19,551 bases of DNA from Corynebacterium sp. (GCF_030530965.1 NZ_JAUMTY010000005.1:38124-57674), one strand, 5' to 3'. Numbered from the stretch's first letter, positions 1 through 8,072 are shown. Made by a program: numbers and translations. Notes: generated by a model not told the origin, from the sequence alone.

Positions 1-920
1 TCGATGGCATCAGCTTTTCAGTTCGTCGTGGCGAAGTTTTCGCTCTGCTGGGCCCGAATGGTGCCGGCAAAACGACGACGATCGAAATGTGTGAGGGATT
101 CCAGACTCCCGATTCAGGATCGATTGAGCTTCTGGGAATGGACCCGTCGACGCAAACTGACGAGATTCGTGCCCGGATCGGCATTATGCTCCAGAATGGG
201 GGTTCGTACCCAGGCATACGGGTCAAAGAGATGCTCTCTCTGTTGGCGAGTTACAGCCAGAATCCGTTAGACCCTTCCTGGCTCCTCGAGATCGTCGGGC
301 TGACTGACCATGCTCACACGCCGTATCGTCGGCTCAGCGGTGGCCAGAAGCAGCGGCTCTCACTGGCCTGTGCGTTAGTCGGCCGGCCGGAAGTGATCTT
401 CTTGGACGAGCCCACTGCTGGTCTGGACGCTCAGTCACGACTTGCTGTGTGGGATTTGATCAGCTCCCTCCGTCGCGATGGGGTGACCGTATTGCTCACC
501 ACCCACATGATGGATGAGGCGGAATCATTAGCGGATACCGTGTTGATCATTGATCATGGTCGCGTCGTTGCCCACGGGACCACACAGGAATTAACGAATG
601 CGGATGATGCACGAATTTCCTTAACGACGTCGGGCGCGCTGGATTTGTCGGCTGCCAATAGTTTCTTGGCAGAGAACACCCACACAGGCTCTACCCACGC
701 AGGAAATGATGACGCGCCGGTAGTGAGCCAGCCACCACTTCGTGTCTCGGCTGTGCGCCCACAGCATTACCGCGTGGATGGACAGGCGAACCCAGAAGCA
801 GTGAGTGCTATCGCAGCCGCTGCTAGTGCTCAAGGAATCCTAATTACCGATCTAACGGTGGACCATCGGAGTCTTGAGGACGTCTTCTTGGATATCACCG
901 GACGAGAGATGAGGTCCTAA
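1..920 (+). CDS. ABC exporter ATP-binding protein (5' end cut by window)
   Basis: This is the nucleotide-binding subunit of an ABC-2 type (DrrA-like) exporter and is expected to drive the permease encoded next. The reading frame is open from the window edge (first whole codon at 3) and the true start lies outside. Visible motifs in order are Walker A GPNGAGKTT (51-77), a Q-loop (IMLQNGG), the signature LSGGQKQR (about 331-354), Walker B VIFLDEPTAGLD (about 400-435) and the H-loop TTHMMDEAE. The C-terminal part has the extra domain common in DrrA-like ATPases and ends with a conserved-looking SLEDVFLDITGRE. A Ser/Thr/Asn/Asp-rich linker (about 657-743) precedes that end. The stop codon abuts the permease ATG with no spacer, so the two are cotranscribed and probably translationally coupled. 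In C. glutamicum and M. tuberculosis the equivalent pair also sits beside ctaA. The substrate is unknown. Confidence 0.93.
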   Translation, partial: DGISFSVRRGEVFALLGPNGAGKTTTIEMCEGFQTPDSGSIELLGMDPSTQTDEIRARIGIMLQNGGSYPGIRVKEMLSLLASYSQNPLDPSWLLEIVGLTDHAHTPYRRLSGGQKQRLSLACALVGRPEVIFLDEPTAGLDAQSRLAVWDLISSLRRDGVTVLLTTHMMDEAESLADTVLIIDHGRVVAHGTTQELTNADDARISLTTSGALDLSAANSFLAENTHTGSTHAGNDDAPVVSQPPLRVSAVRPQHYRVDGQANPEAVSAIAAAASAQGILITDLTVDHRSLEDVFLDITGREMRS

Positions 921-1778
921 ATGATGGCAGACAATCGCGGCACACAGTCTCTTACTGGCACCCAATCCCCCACTGAGGCCTCTACTCAGGACACTGAGAC
1001 CACCGAGGATTCGCGTTTCGCGCCGGGGACGTTTACACCACAGCCCCGTCGAGCGACGACGACGAAGCTTGTTTCTGCTCAAGCGAGAATGGAGACTCTT
1101 CTCTTCTTGCGTCACGGTGAGCAACAGCTTCTCTCGATGGTCATCCCCATTGCCATGCTCATCGGCTTCACACTGATGCCGTTTCTCGACCTCGACGATC
1201 CGATCGCGCGGCTGTTCCCCATGGTCTTAGCGGTTGCAGTGATGTCTGCGGGATTCACGGGGCAGGCGATTGCCGTCGTCTTCGACCGCCGATATGGAGC
1301 CTTGAAGCGGATGGGAGCCTCAGCCCTCCCGAAGTGGGCGATTATTGCAGGTAAAGCGTGTGCCGTTGTGGTCGTGGTGTTACTGCAAACCCTGGTTCTT
1401 GGTGCGATCGCCATGGTTATGGGGTGGTCGACGACTCCCCTCGGCGTCGTGATGGGGATCGTTTTCCTCATTGTGGGCGCTGTCGCGTTCACCGCGCTAG
1501 GGCTGCTATTGGGCGGCACCCTCCATTCTGAGGTTGTTCTGGCACTGGGGAATCTCCTGTGGTTCGGGCTCATGGGTGTGGCGGCAATTGTCGCCATGGA
1601 ACCGGGAATCCGCGAGGGGATCCATGCGCTGCTCATGCTCTTCCCCTCGGTCGCTTTGACTCAAGGACTTATCGACGCGTTCCACGGGAGCTTTAACGTC
1701 TTTGCTCTCGTGATCATGCTTATGTGGTCGGCTCTCGGCGGTTTCGCTGCGAGCAAGCTGTTCCGCTTCACCGCCTAA
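921..1778 (+). CDS. ABC-2 type exporter permease
   Basis: This is the integral membrane partner of the upstream ATPase. The 285-residue product has a hydrophilic N-terminus rich in Ser, Thr and Gln (about 60 residues), then about six hydrophobic helices at roughly residues 70-90, 95-118, 140-170, 173-200, 205-226 and 257-277. This is the usual ABC2_membrane layout. The start is ATG at 921, directly after the ATPase stop, with purine-rich GAGATGAGG just upstream as a plausible ribosome binding site; a second ATG at 924 is equally possible. The N-terminal tail is long for the family and looks disordered. Linkage to ctaA is conserved in corynebacteria and mycobacteria, which hints at a role near respiration or the envelope, but the transported compound cannot be read from the sequence. 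Confidence 0.88.
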   Translation: MMADNRGTQSLTGTQSPTEASTQDTETTEDSRFAPGTFTPQPRRATTTKLVSAQARMETLLFLRHGEQQLLSMVIPIAMLIGFTLMPFLDLDDPIARLFPMVLAVAVMSAGFTGQAIAVVFDRRYGALKRMGASALPKWAIIAGKACAVVVVVLLQTLVLGAIAMVMGWSTTPLGVVMGIVFLIVGAVAFTALGLLLGGTLHSEVVLALGNLLWFGLMGVAAIVAMEPGIREGIHALLMLFPSVALTQGLIDAFHGSFNVFALVIMLMWSALGGFAASKLFRFTA

Positions 1779-1803
1779 AACGTTGCCGTCGTCGGCTAGA
1801 TCT

Positions 1804-1852
1804 GGGTTATCAGAGGCGTCCAACTCCGCGTGAGGATTTTCGTGAATAACCC
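1804..1852. repeat. Inverted repeat between permease and ctaA
   Basis: GGGTTAT (1804-1810) and ATAACCC (1846-1852) are perfect inverted arms separated by 35 bases. The palindrome CACGTG follows at 1853-1858. The element sits 26 bases after the permease stop and about 50 bases before the ctaA start. No T run follows, so it is not a classical terminator. It could be a weak terminator, an operator for ctaA, or chance. Confidence 0.3.
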
Positions 1853-1903
1853 CACGTGTGTGCGATCGTGGTGTTCGCCGTGCGGGCTGTAGGCTGGAGA
1901 ATC

Positions 1904-2947
1904 GTGAGTGCAATTCAGACTAATGATGCTCGGCGTGACGAACCGACACAATTAGGTCCCGGCTCCCGTGAAGATGCGACTACTCCTCCATCGACGGCAG
2001 GAGGATTCGTCCGCGGCTGCTATTCCTTTGCTCGTCGTACCCGCTTCCCCGTGTGTACTGTGGCCCGCCAACGGCTGTTTGCGCTGGCGTTGTTAATTGC
2101 CCAGATCGGCATCACATTCACGGGCTCGATTGTTCGTGTGACAGCTTCAGGGTTGGGCTGCCCGACGTGGCCCGAGTGCCAACCGGGATCGCTGGTTCCA
2201 GAATCTGGATCAATCCCATGGGTTCACCAGCTCATTGAATTCGGAAACCGCACGCTCACCTTCGTTCTGACCATTTTCGTCATTTTGGCGTTTCTCGCGG
2301 TGTCGCGTGCCAAACGGCGTTCAGAAATCATCGTCTTGGCGTTCATCCAAGGAATCGGCGTGATAGCCCAGGCGGTCATCGGCGGTATCTCCGTCCACCT
2401 TGATCTGGCGTGGTGGATGGTTGCCCTGCACTTTTTGCCCTCGATGGTGCTCGTGTGGCTTGCTGCCTTGCTGTGGGTTCGCATCGACGAACCCGACGAC
2501 GGTAAAGCTCAGGTGATGTATCCGCAGCCTTTGCGGTGGCTGGCTCTCATGTCGTCCATCGCCATGGGGATCACCCTGATCACAGGAACCATGGTGACGG
2601 GTGCTGGCCCTCACGCAGGCGACTCGGAGGTCCCCGCCGATTCACGGCTCCAAATCCCGCTTGATCTGATGGCGCACCTGCATGCGCACGCGATGTACCT
2701 GTACCTCGGCCTCGTGGCAGGTTTATTGTTCGGGCTTCTCACTGTTCGAGCTGACCGAGCGATCATGAAGACGACACAATGGTTGGTTGTCTTGATTGTT
2801 CTCCAAGCTGGGGTTGGCATCGTCCAGTACTGGCTGGGCGTTCCGCGGTGGACTGTTCCACTTCACGTTATTGGTTCTGGTGTGATCTGTGCTGTGACCG
2901 CAGTGTTGTGGGCACAGGGTAAACGGCGCGCTGCACCAAAGATTTAG
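1904..2947 (+). CDS. ctaA: Heme A synthase (COX15/CtaA family)
   Basis: CtaA oxidises the C8 methyl of heme O to the formyl group of heme A, used by aa3 cytochrome oxidase, and acts in the cytoplasmic membrane. From GTG 1904 the product is 347 residues with eight predicted helices. The signature GSIVRVTASGLGCPTWPEC lies at about residues 74-92 and carries the conserved Cys86/Cys92 pair. Candidate heme-ligand histidines are in WVHQLIE (His108), WWMVALHF (His176), HLHAHAMY (258-262) and VPLHVIGSG (His321). The second extracellular cysteine pair of Bacillus CtaA is not present. The frame is open from ATG 1856, but GTG 1904 is preferred because GGAGA lies just upstream (1896-1900). The first 50 or so residues are hydrophilic and look like an extension. 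It converges with ctaB, which makes its substrate. Confidence 0.93.
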   Translation: MSAIQTNDARRDEPTQLGPGSREDATTPPSTAGGFVRGCYSFARRTRFPVCTVARQRLFALALLIAQIGITFTGSIVRVTASGLGCPTWPECQPGSLVPESGSIPWVHQLIEFGNRTLTFVLTIFVILAFLAVSRAKRRSEIIVLAFIQGIGVIAQAVIGGISVHLDLAWWMVALHFLPSMVLVWLAALLWVRIDEPDDGKAQVMYPQPLRWLALMSSIAMGITLITGTMVTGAGPHAGDSEVPADSRLQIPLDLMAHLHAHAMYLYLGLVAGLLFGLLTVRADRAIMKTTQWLVVLIVLQAGVGIVQYWLGVPRWTVPLHVIGSGVICAVTAVLWAQGKRRAAPKI

Positions 2948-3005
2948 GCTAAAGATTTTAGGAAGCCCGCTGCGCGTTGTAGTGGTTTCCGTCGATCATG
3001 TTCTT

Positions 3006-3076
3006 GTCCGCCGAGGACTCCCCACCTCCCCGTGGAGGTGTCACTGGTTTATGTGTATCGGGGATCCCCGGCGGAC
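3006..3076. terminator. Composite hairpin between convergent ctaA and ctaB
   Basis: The outer arms GTCCGCCG (3006-3013) and CGGCGGAC (3069-3076) pair perfectly. The stem continues inward over one mismatch and one bulge to CCCC/GGGG (3020-3023 with 3060-3063), giving about 16 pairs. Inside is a second perfect hairpin, ACCTCC-CCGT-GGAGGT (3024-3039). TTTGCTTTGTC follows on the + strand, so it may stop ctaA transcripts; there is no T run on the ctaB side. The size and nesting are more elaborate than a simple terminator, and a small dispersed repeat is an alternative. Confidence 0.55.
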
Positions 3077-3150
3077 TTTGCTTTGTCTACACGAACGGTT
3101 CCACGCGAATTCCTTTTGTCGAATAAATGATTGTGCTCGGTGATCAGTTC

Positions 3151-4068
3151 TTAAAAACCGAGAACTTCGTGAAGCGGTTGTAAATTGATCACCGCATCAA
3201 TGGACAGACCAACGAACAGTAACGACAAGTAGTTATTCGATAAAATAAACAACCGAATAGGTTTCACCGGTTTACCAGTAGAGATTCGCTTGTAGAGGCG
3301 AGTGGCGCTGATAATGAACCATGCCCCTGCTCCGATTGCGGTGAGAGTGTAAAACCATCCGGAGGCGAAAATAAGAGTCAGGGACGTGAGGACAGTAAGC
3401 CAGGTATAGAGAAGAATTTGTTTCGCAACCTGAGCTCGTGTTTTCACTACTGGCATCATGGGCACCCCGGCGCCACGATAATCCTCTTCATATCGCATAC
3501 CTAGAGCCCACGTGTGCGGCGGAGTCCAGAAGAAGATGATCATAAATAGCGCGACTGCTTGTAGCCATCCAGCCACCGAATGATTGGACGTGTTATCAGC
3601 AATAACGGCCCAGCCGACAATGACGGGCATGCACCCTGCTGCCCCGCCCCAAATCACGTTCTGCCACGTCCGGCGCTTGAGCCATTTCGTGTAGACGAAG
3701 ATATAAAAGAGGATGGTCAGCATCACGAAAACTGCTGCTAAGAGCGAATGGCACAAGAATGTGAGGAACAAAAAGCTCAGCACAGTCATCGATGAGGCAA
3801 AAACCTTGGCTTCCGTGAGAGTTAGCCGGCCGTCCACCAAGGGGCGGTTCTGGGTCCTCTTCATAACCTTGTCGATGTCACTGTCGACGATCATGTTGAA
3901 AGAGTTGGCAGCAGCAGCTCCCATCCATCCCCCGACAAGCGTTAACAAGATGAGCCAGAGGTGGATAGTACCGCGATCCGCCTGAAGCATGGCGGGAATC
4001 GTTGCGACCAGGAGAAGCTCAATTACCCGTGGCTTCGTGAGCGCCACATACGCCTTTATCTTCTCCAC
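3151..4068 (-). CDS. ctaB: Protoheme IX farnesyltransferase (heme O synthase)
   Basis: CtaB transfers a farnesyl group from farnesyl diphosphate to protoheme, making heme O, the substrate of CtaA. The 305-residue protein is a UbiA-family polytopic membrane enzyme with about eight or nine helices. The first Asp-rich motif NMIVDSDID (residues 58-66) fits NxxxDxxxD and is followed by KRTQNRPL, which contacts the diphosphate. The later PHTWALGMRYEEDY and GVPMMPVV segments match the second conserved loop. The start is GTG at 4066-4068, with AAGAGG a few bases upstream on the - strand. The length is normal for the family. It converges on ctaA, leaving a 203-base spacer, and diverges from tkt. In C. 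glutamicum a quinone oxidoreductase gene lies between ctaA and ctaB; here there is none. Confidence 0.95.
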   Translation of the reverse strand: MEKIKAYVALTKPRVIELLLVATIPAMLQADRGTIHLWLILLTLVGGWMGAAAANSFNMIVDSDIDKVMKRTQNRPLVDGRLTLTEAKVFASSMTVLSFLFLTFLCHSLLAAVFVMLTILFYIFVYTKWLKRRTWQNVIWGGAAGCMPVIVGWAVIADNTSNHSVAGWLQAVALFMIIFFWTPPHTWALGMRYEEDYRGAGVPMMPVVKTRAQVAKQILLYTWLTVLTSLTLIFASGWFYTLTAIGAGAWFIISATRLYKRISTGKPVKPIRLFILSNNYLSLLFVGLSIDAVINLQPLHEVLGF

Positions 4069-4173
4069 TTGCCTCTTTTTCCTCCATGTCCGCTGACAGT
4101 CCTCATCGCTGACTGATTGTTCATGCTTGTCTCGGCACTGGTGATGGGCATCTGTGCGTCGTAGCCATGACCA

Positions 4174-4202
4174 TATTTAGGACAGTCACCGCCCTAGTCT
4201 AA
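4174..4202 (-). promoter_or_regulatory. Candidate ctaB promoter
   Basis: Read on the - strand, TTAGAC (4197-4202) and TAAATA (4174-4179) are 17 bases apart, the usual spacing for a housekeeping sigma factor. The match to the consensus hexamers is only partial. The predicted start point would be about 100 bases upstream of ctaB. Confidence 0.28.
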
Positions 4203-4305
4203 CAATCGCGATGTTATTCGTTGACTCGCCACGGGATTTTTACTCGAGGGAGAAAATCCATCCTGAACACGCGACCTCGACGGGGCTCGTAGGTGTCGTG
4301 TTTCA

Positions 4306-4340
4306 TCAGGCCATGCTGACCCTCTGAAGAGGGTGCCTGA
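4306..4340. repeat. Bulged hairpin in the ctaB/tkt spacer
   Basis: TCAGGC (4306-4311) pairs with GCCTGA (4335-4340), and ACCCTC (4319-4324) pairs with GAGGGT (4329-4334) around a TGAA loop. This gives 12 perfect pairs with a 7-base bulge on one side only. No T run follows on either strand, so it is unlikely to be a terminator. It could be an operator, a leader RNA structure or part of a small RNA. Confidence 0.45.
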
Positions 4341-4383
4341 GGCGGGCATGAGAGCCTGTGTAGATACCCTTTGAATAGCTTCG

Positions 4384-4412
4384 TAGACCGCGATGAAACT
4401 TCAGCCTAAACT
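4384..4412 (+). promoter_or_regulatory. Candidate tkt operon promoter
   Basis: TAGACC (4384-4389) and TAAACT (4407-4412) are separated by 17 bases; the second fits the corynebacterial -10 pattern TANANT. Transcription would start near 4418, giving a leader of about 80 to 120 bases depending on which start codon is used. The -35 match is weak, as is common in this group. Confidence 0.35.
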
Positions 4413-4499
4413 GGTGTTCGTTTACTCCGAGGAGTTTTATTCCGCGGGAATGTTGCTTCAGCGGGAACCAACTTAGCGGTCGCTACGTAGACGGTAGGC

Positions 4500-6677
4500 A
4501 TGTCTACGGCACGCGCACAGAAAGGTGATCAGAAGGTGATTGATAAGACTTCGGCAGTCATCAAGCGATATGCAGAAGCTCGGGAGCTCGTTCCCGACCA
4601 TATCCGCAGAGCCGTGGAACCAGCTTTCCCCAAAGACTGGGATGAGATCGACTCGCGATCAGTCGACACAGTCCGCGTCTTAGCTGCAGATGCTGTTCAG
4701 AAGGCAAAATCCGGTCACCCCGGCACGGCGATGAGCTTGGCTCCCCTGGCCTACACCTTGTTCCAGCGAACAATGCGCCATGATCCCGCGGATCCCGACT
4801 GGGTAGGTCGCGACCGATTCGTCTTATCCTGTGGGCATAGTTCGATGACTATTTATGCCCAGCTCTTCTTGGGCGGATTTGGTCTAGAGCTCGACGACCT
4901 CAAGCAGCTCCGCACGTGGGGATCCTTGACTCCCGGCCATCCGGAGTACGGGCATACGGCAGGGGTTGAAATTACGACCGGTCCCCTGGGACAGGGTTTG
5001 GCCTCATCCGTCGGTATGGCCATGGCCGCTCGCCGGGAGCGAGGGCTTTTTGATCCTGATGCTCCGGCAGGACAGTCACCCTTCGATCACTTCATTTATG
5101 TGATTGCTTCCGACGGTGACCTCGAAGAAGGTGTGACCAGTGAGGCGTCATCACTTGCAGGGACGCAGAAACTTGGCAACCTCATCGCTTTTTGGGATGA
5201 CAACCGTATCTCGATCGAAAACGATACGACGATTGCGTTTAATGAAGACGTCTGTGCCCGGTATGAAGCCTATGGATGGCAAGTTCTGAATGTTGAGTCC
5301 GGTGAAGATATTCAGGCGCTTGAAGCCGCGATCACGTTAGCTCAGCGCGAAACCAATCGTCCGACGCTTATCCGCGTTCGAACCGTTATCGGTTACCCGT
5401 CCCCCACCAAGATGAACTCCGGTGCTGTTCACGGAGCAGCACTCGGTGATGATGAAGTTGCCGCCGTTAAGCGCATCTTAGGTTTCGATCCTGATCAGAC
5501 TTTCGAAGTCTCTGATGACGTTCTTTCTCATACGCGGTCACTCCGTGAGCGAGGTGCCCGCGCTCATGAGGCCTGGTCGGCCGACTTTGACCGGTGGGCT
5601 AAGGAGAATCCTGATCGGAAAGCCCTATTTGATCGCCTGTATGCCCGGAAACTTCCCGATGGTTGGGATGCTGATCTTCCCGAGTGGGAGGCCGATGGTT
5701 CCGGAATTGCGACGAGGAAAGCCTCGGAGGTCACTCTTCAGTCGCTGGGTGCGACGCTACCGGAGCTGTGGGGAGGTTCTGCCGACCTAGCCGGATCGAA
5801 TAACACAACTATTAAGGATGCGGATTCGTTCGGCCCCTCGACCATTTCTACTGATTCATGGAATGCGCAACCATACGGCCGGGTGCTTCACTTCGGTATT
5901 CGTGAGCATGCGATGGGTTCTATCCTCAACGGGATTGCTCTCCATGGGCCGACGCGCCCCTATGGCGGCACTTTCATGGTCTTCTCTGATTACATGCGCC
6001 CTGCAGTACGTTTGGCTGCTTTGATGAAGACCGACGTGTACTACGTGTGGACACACGACTCTATCGGGCTGGGCGAAGACGGCCCCACCCATCAACCTGT
6101 GGAACATCTTGCTGCCCTGCGCGCTATCCCCGGCCTTGCAGTCGTGCGTCCTGCCGATGCGAATGAGACTGCCTCCGCTTGGAGAGCAGCGATTGATTCG
6201 CCGGCAGGACCTAAAGCGTTGGCATTGTCCCGCCAGAACCTACCCGTGTTGAAGGGGACCAAGGAACTCGCTCGGGACGGTGTCCGTCGTGGCGCGTATG
6301 TCCTGGTTCGTGAGTCGGCAGAACGCCCACAGGTCATCGTGATGGCCTCGGGTTCGGAAGTCCAGCTCGCTGTCGAGGCTGCCAAAGTTTTGGAATCTCG
6401 CGGTGTAGCAACACGTGTTGTGTCCGTGCCATGTATGGATTGGTTCTTGGAGCAAGACAAGTCATATCAGGAGGAAGTCCTTCCTCACGACGTCACTGCC
6501 CGCGTATCGGTGGAAGCGGGCATCGCAATGCCGTGGTATCAGCTTCTCGGGTCGCACGGTAAAGCCGTCAGCCTTGAACACTTCGGAGCATCAGCTGCCG
6601 CTAGTGAGCTCTTTGAACAGTTCGGCTTTACTGTCGACGCCGTCGTCGATGCTGCCACCTCTGTTGTAGAGAACTAA
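4500..6677 (+). CDS. tkt: Transketolase
   Basis: Transketolase moves two-carbon units between sugar phosphates in the non-oxidative pentose phosphate pathway, using thiamine diphosphate and Mg2+. The 725-residue product shows SGHPGTAMS (71-79), GHTAGVEITTGPLGQG (151-166), the thiamine diphosphate/Mg motif beginning SDGDLEEG (204) and reaching DDN (233-235), and the activating glutamate in FGIREHAMG (Glu469), then GLGEDGPTHQPVEH. The first annotated ATG is at 4500 but has only GGTAGG almost touching it. The in-frame GTG at 4536 has a much better ribosome binding site (AAAGGTGATC, 4521-4530) and would give 713 residues. It is the first gene of the tkt-tal-zwf-opcA-pgl operon, with a 47-base gap to tal. 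Confidence 0.96.
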   Translation: MSTARAQKGDQKVIDKTSAVIKRYAEARELVPDHIRRAVEPAFPKDWDEIDSRSVDTVRVLAADAVQKAKSGHPGTAMSLAPLAYTLFQRTMRHDPADPDWVGRDRFVLSCGHSSMTIYAQLFLGGFGLELDDLKQLRTWGSLTPGHPEYGHTAGVEITTGPLGQGLASSVGMAMAARRERGLFDPDAPAGQSPFDHFIYVIASDGDLEEGVTSEASSLAGTQKLGNLIAFWDDNRISIENDTTIAFNEDVCARYEAYGWQVLNVESGEDIQALEAAITLAQRETNRPTLIRVRTVIGYPSPTKMNSGAVHGAALGDDEVAAVKRILGFDPDQTFEVSDDVLSHTRSLRERGARAHEAWSADFDRWAKENPDRKALFDRLYARKLPDGWDADLPEWEADGSGIATRKASEVTLQSLGATLPELWGGSADLAGSNNTTIKDADSFGPSTISTDSWNAQPYGRVLHFGIREHAMGSILNGIALHGPTRPYGGTFMVFSDYMRPAVRLAALMKTDVYYVWTHDSIGLGEDGPTHQPVEHLAALRAIPGLAVVRPADANETASAWRAAIDSPAGPKALALSRQNLPVLKGTKELARDGVRRGAYVLVRESAERPQVIVMASGSEVQLAVEAAKVLESRGVATRVVSVPCMDWFLEQDKSYQEEVLPHDVTARVSVEAGIAMPWYQLLGSHGKAVSLEHFGASAAASELFEQFGFTVDAVVDAATSVVEN
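4519..4530 (+). promoter_or_regulatory. Strong ribosome binding site inside the annotated tkt start
   Basis: AGAAAGGTGATC resembles the sequence complementary to the 16S rRNA 3' end (AGAAAGGAGGTGATC) with three bases missing. It lies five bases before an in-frame GTG at 4536. This argues that translation may begin at 4536 rather than at ATG 4500, which lacks a well-spaced site. Confidence 0.5.
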
Positions 6678-6711
6678 GACCATCTACGTCATATCTGCGC
6701 GTTACGTGATG

Positions 6712-6717
6712 AAAGGA
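6712..6717 (+). promoter_or_regulatory. tal ribosome binding site that decides the start
   Basis: AAAGGA ends seven bases before GTG 6725 but only one base before the in-frame TTG at 6719. The GTG is therefore the better start. Confidence 0.7.
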
Positions 6718-6724
6718 TTTGATC

Positions 6725-7960
6725 GTGACCTCTGATAACGCACCCCACGTACTGGGCGGCGATTCGAGTTTTCCCTCCGAGTATCTCCCCTCCTCAGCCA
6801 ACGAGAATGTCCGCCAACTAGCCGACGCAGGCACGTCGGTGTGGCTCGATGACCTTTCTCGTGATCGTCTGACCTCTGGGAACCTGGCCGAGCTCATTGC
6901 CGACGCGGGAATCGTCGGCGTGACGACGAACCCGGCGATCTTTTCGAAAGCCATGACTGTTGGCACCGCGTATGACGATCAGTTAGCGACTCTGAGTTCG
7001 CAGGGGCGTTCGGCGTCGGAAGCGGTCTTTGATATGGCTATCGACGACGTCCGTGATGCCTGCGAAGCCTTCAAAGATGTATATGAGGCATCGCAGGGGC
7101 AAGATGGACGCGTATCTATCGAGGTTGACCCCCGTTATGCGCATGACCCTGAGAAAACGGTGGCACAGGCTAAAGAGCTGTGGGATCGCGTGGGCAAACC
7201 CAACGTGATGATCAAAATTCCTGCCACAAAACAGGCTCTACCAGCGATTACGGATACTATCGCCGCAGGAATTAGCGTGAATGTCACCCTTATTTTCTCG
7301 GTGGAGCGATACAAGGAAGTTATCAAGGCTTTCATTGACGGTCTTGAACGCGCTCAGTCAGCTGGCGAGGATCTGTCCTCTATTCATTCCGTGGCTAGTT
7401 TCTTCGTCTCTCGGGTCGATGGTGCCGTCGACCATAAACTTGCTGATATCGCACCAACCGCATCCCGCGATGTAGAAAACCTTAAGGGGATGGCGGGTAT
7501 TCATAATGCGCAGCTAGCTTATGAAGCATTCCGTCGTGTTTTCGGAGGCGACGACGTTAAGACCAGCGCCGCTGCCAATAACGACGATCTCTCGTCGGAG
7601 GCTGAGCGGTGGCAGAAGCTTGCGGGCGCCGGAGCTAACGTGCAACGACCGCTATGGGCGTCGACCAGCGTCAAGAACCCTGATTACACGCCTACGTTGT
7701 ACGTCACTGAGCTTGCCGGTGCTTGTACCGTCAACACCATGCCAGAGGGGACGCTGGACGCTCTCCAGTCTGATGGTGGGGTTCACGGTGACGCGCTCAC
7801 GGGCACAGGAGATGACGCCCGAGGGTATTTTGACGACCTCGAATCATTGGGCATTGATTTCGCTGACGTGGTGAATGTGCTTGAGGATGACGGCGTCGCT
7901 AAATTTGTGGATAGTTGGAATGAATTGATCGCCAATATTGATTCCCGCTTATCCAGCTAA
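6725..7960 (+). CDS. tal: Transaldolase
   Basis: Transaldolase moves a three-carbon dihydroxyacetone unit between sugar phosphates, linking the pentose phosphate pathway to glycolysis. From GTG 6725 the product is 411 residues. Seen in it are WLDDLSRDRLTSGNL and GVTTNPAIFSKA (about 40-76), the Schiff-base lysine in NVMIKIPATKQ (Lys164), and RPLWASTSVKNPDY toward the C-terminus, the pattern of actinobacterial transaldolases. It is longer than the roughly 360 residues I recall for C. glutamicum Tal. The extra length is an N-terminal Ser/Asn-rich tail of about 30 residues and an Asp/Ser/Ala-rich insert near 7542-7614. It is the second gene of the operon. Confidence 0.95.
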   Translation: MTSDNAPHVLGGDSSFPSEYLPSSANENVRQLADAGTSVWLDDLSRDRLTSGNLAELIADAGIVGVTTNPAIFSKAMTVGTAYDDQLATLSSQGRSASEAVFDMAIDDVRDACEAFKDVYEASQGQDGRVSIEVDPRYAHDPEKTVAQAKELWDRVGKPNVMIKIPATKQALPAITDTIAAGISVNVTLIFSVERYKEVIKAFIDGLERAQSAGEDLSSIHSVASFFVSRVDGAVDHKLADIAPTASRDVENLKGMAGIHNAQLAYEAFRRVFGGDDVKTSAAANNDDLSSEAERWQKLAGAGANVQRPLWASTSVKNPDYTPTLYVTELAGACTVNTMPEGTLDALQSDGGVHGDALTGTGDDARGYFDDLESLGIDFADVVNVLEDDGVAKFVDSWNELIANIDSRLSS

Positions 7961-8054
7961 CCACTCAGCGAGTTGTTTACCGGAAGTAGCTGTTGCTCCC
8001 CCAGCATGGTGACACTGCCGAGTCGGGGTCAACCAAGGACCTGATGAGAAAGGC

Positions 8055-8072
8055 ATGGACAATCGACCGTGA
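8055..8072 (+). other. Five-codon minimal ORF overlapping the zwf start
   Basis: ATG at 8055 opens a short frame (MDNRP) whose TGA stop at 8070-8072 overlaps the GTG start of zwf at 8069. AGAAAGG lies immediately before this ATG, too close for good initiation. It may couple or tune zwf translation, or be chance. Confidence 0.2.

Larger units (their letters stand above)
4069..4499. other. Divergent ctaB/tkt regulatory spacer, no gene
   Basis: These 431 bases hold no convincing coding region. They should contain the start signals for ctaB (leftward) and for the tkt-tal-zwf-opcA-pgl operon (rightward). Listed separately are a candidate ctaB promoter, a bulged hairpin and a candidate tkt promoter. 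A short dyad ACTC-CGAG-GAGT lies at 4424-4435 just before TTTTATT. From C. glutamicum it is known that this operon answers to GntR-type gluconate regulators and to carbon regulators; I could not identify their binding sites by eye. Confidence 0.7.

Noticed and set aside
1112..1636. 174-codon frame antisense to the permease
   Set aside because: It is explained as the complement of hydrophobic helix codons of the permease.
3136..3162. CTCGGT/ACCGAG hairpin across the ctaB stop codon
   Set aside because: The T run lies in the loop rather than after the stem, so it does not fit a terminator for ctaB and is probably chance.
7963..7973. ACTC-AGC-GAGT dyad after tal as a terminator
   Set aside because: The stem has only four base pairs and no T run follows; zwf is expected to be cotranscribed with tal.
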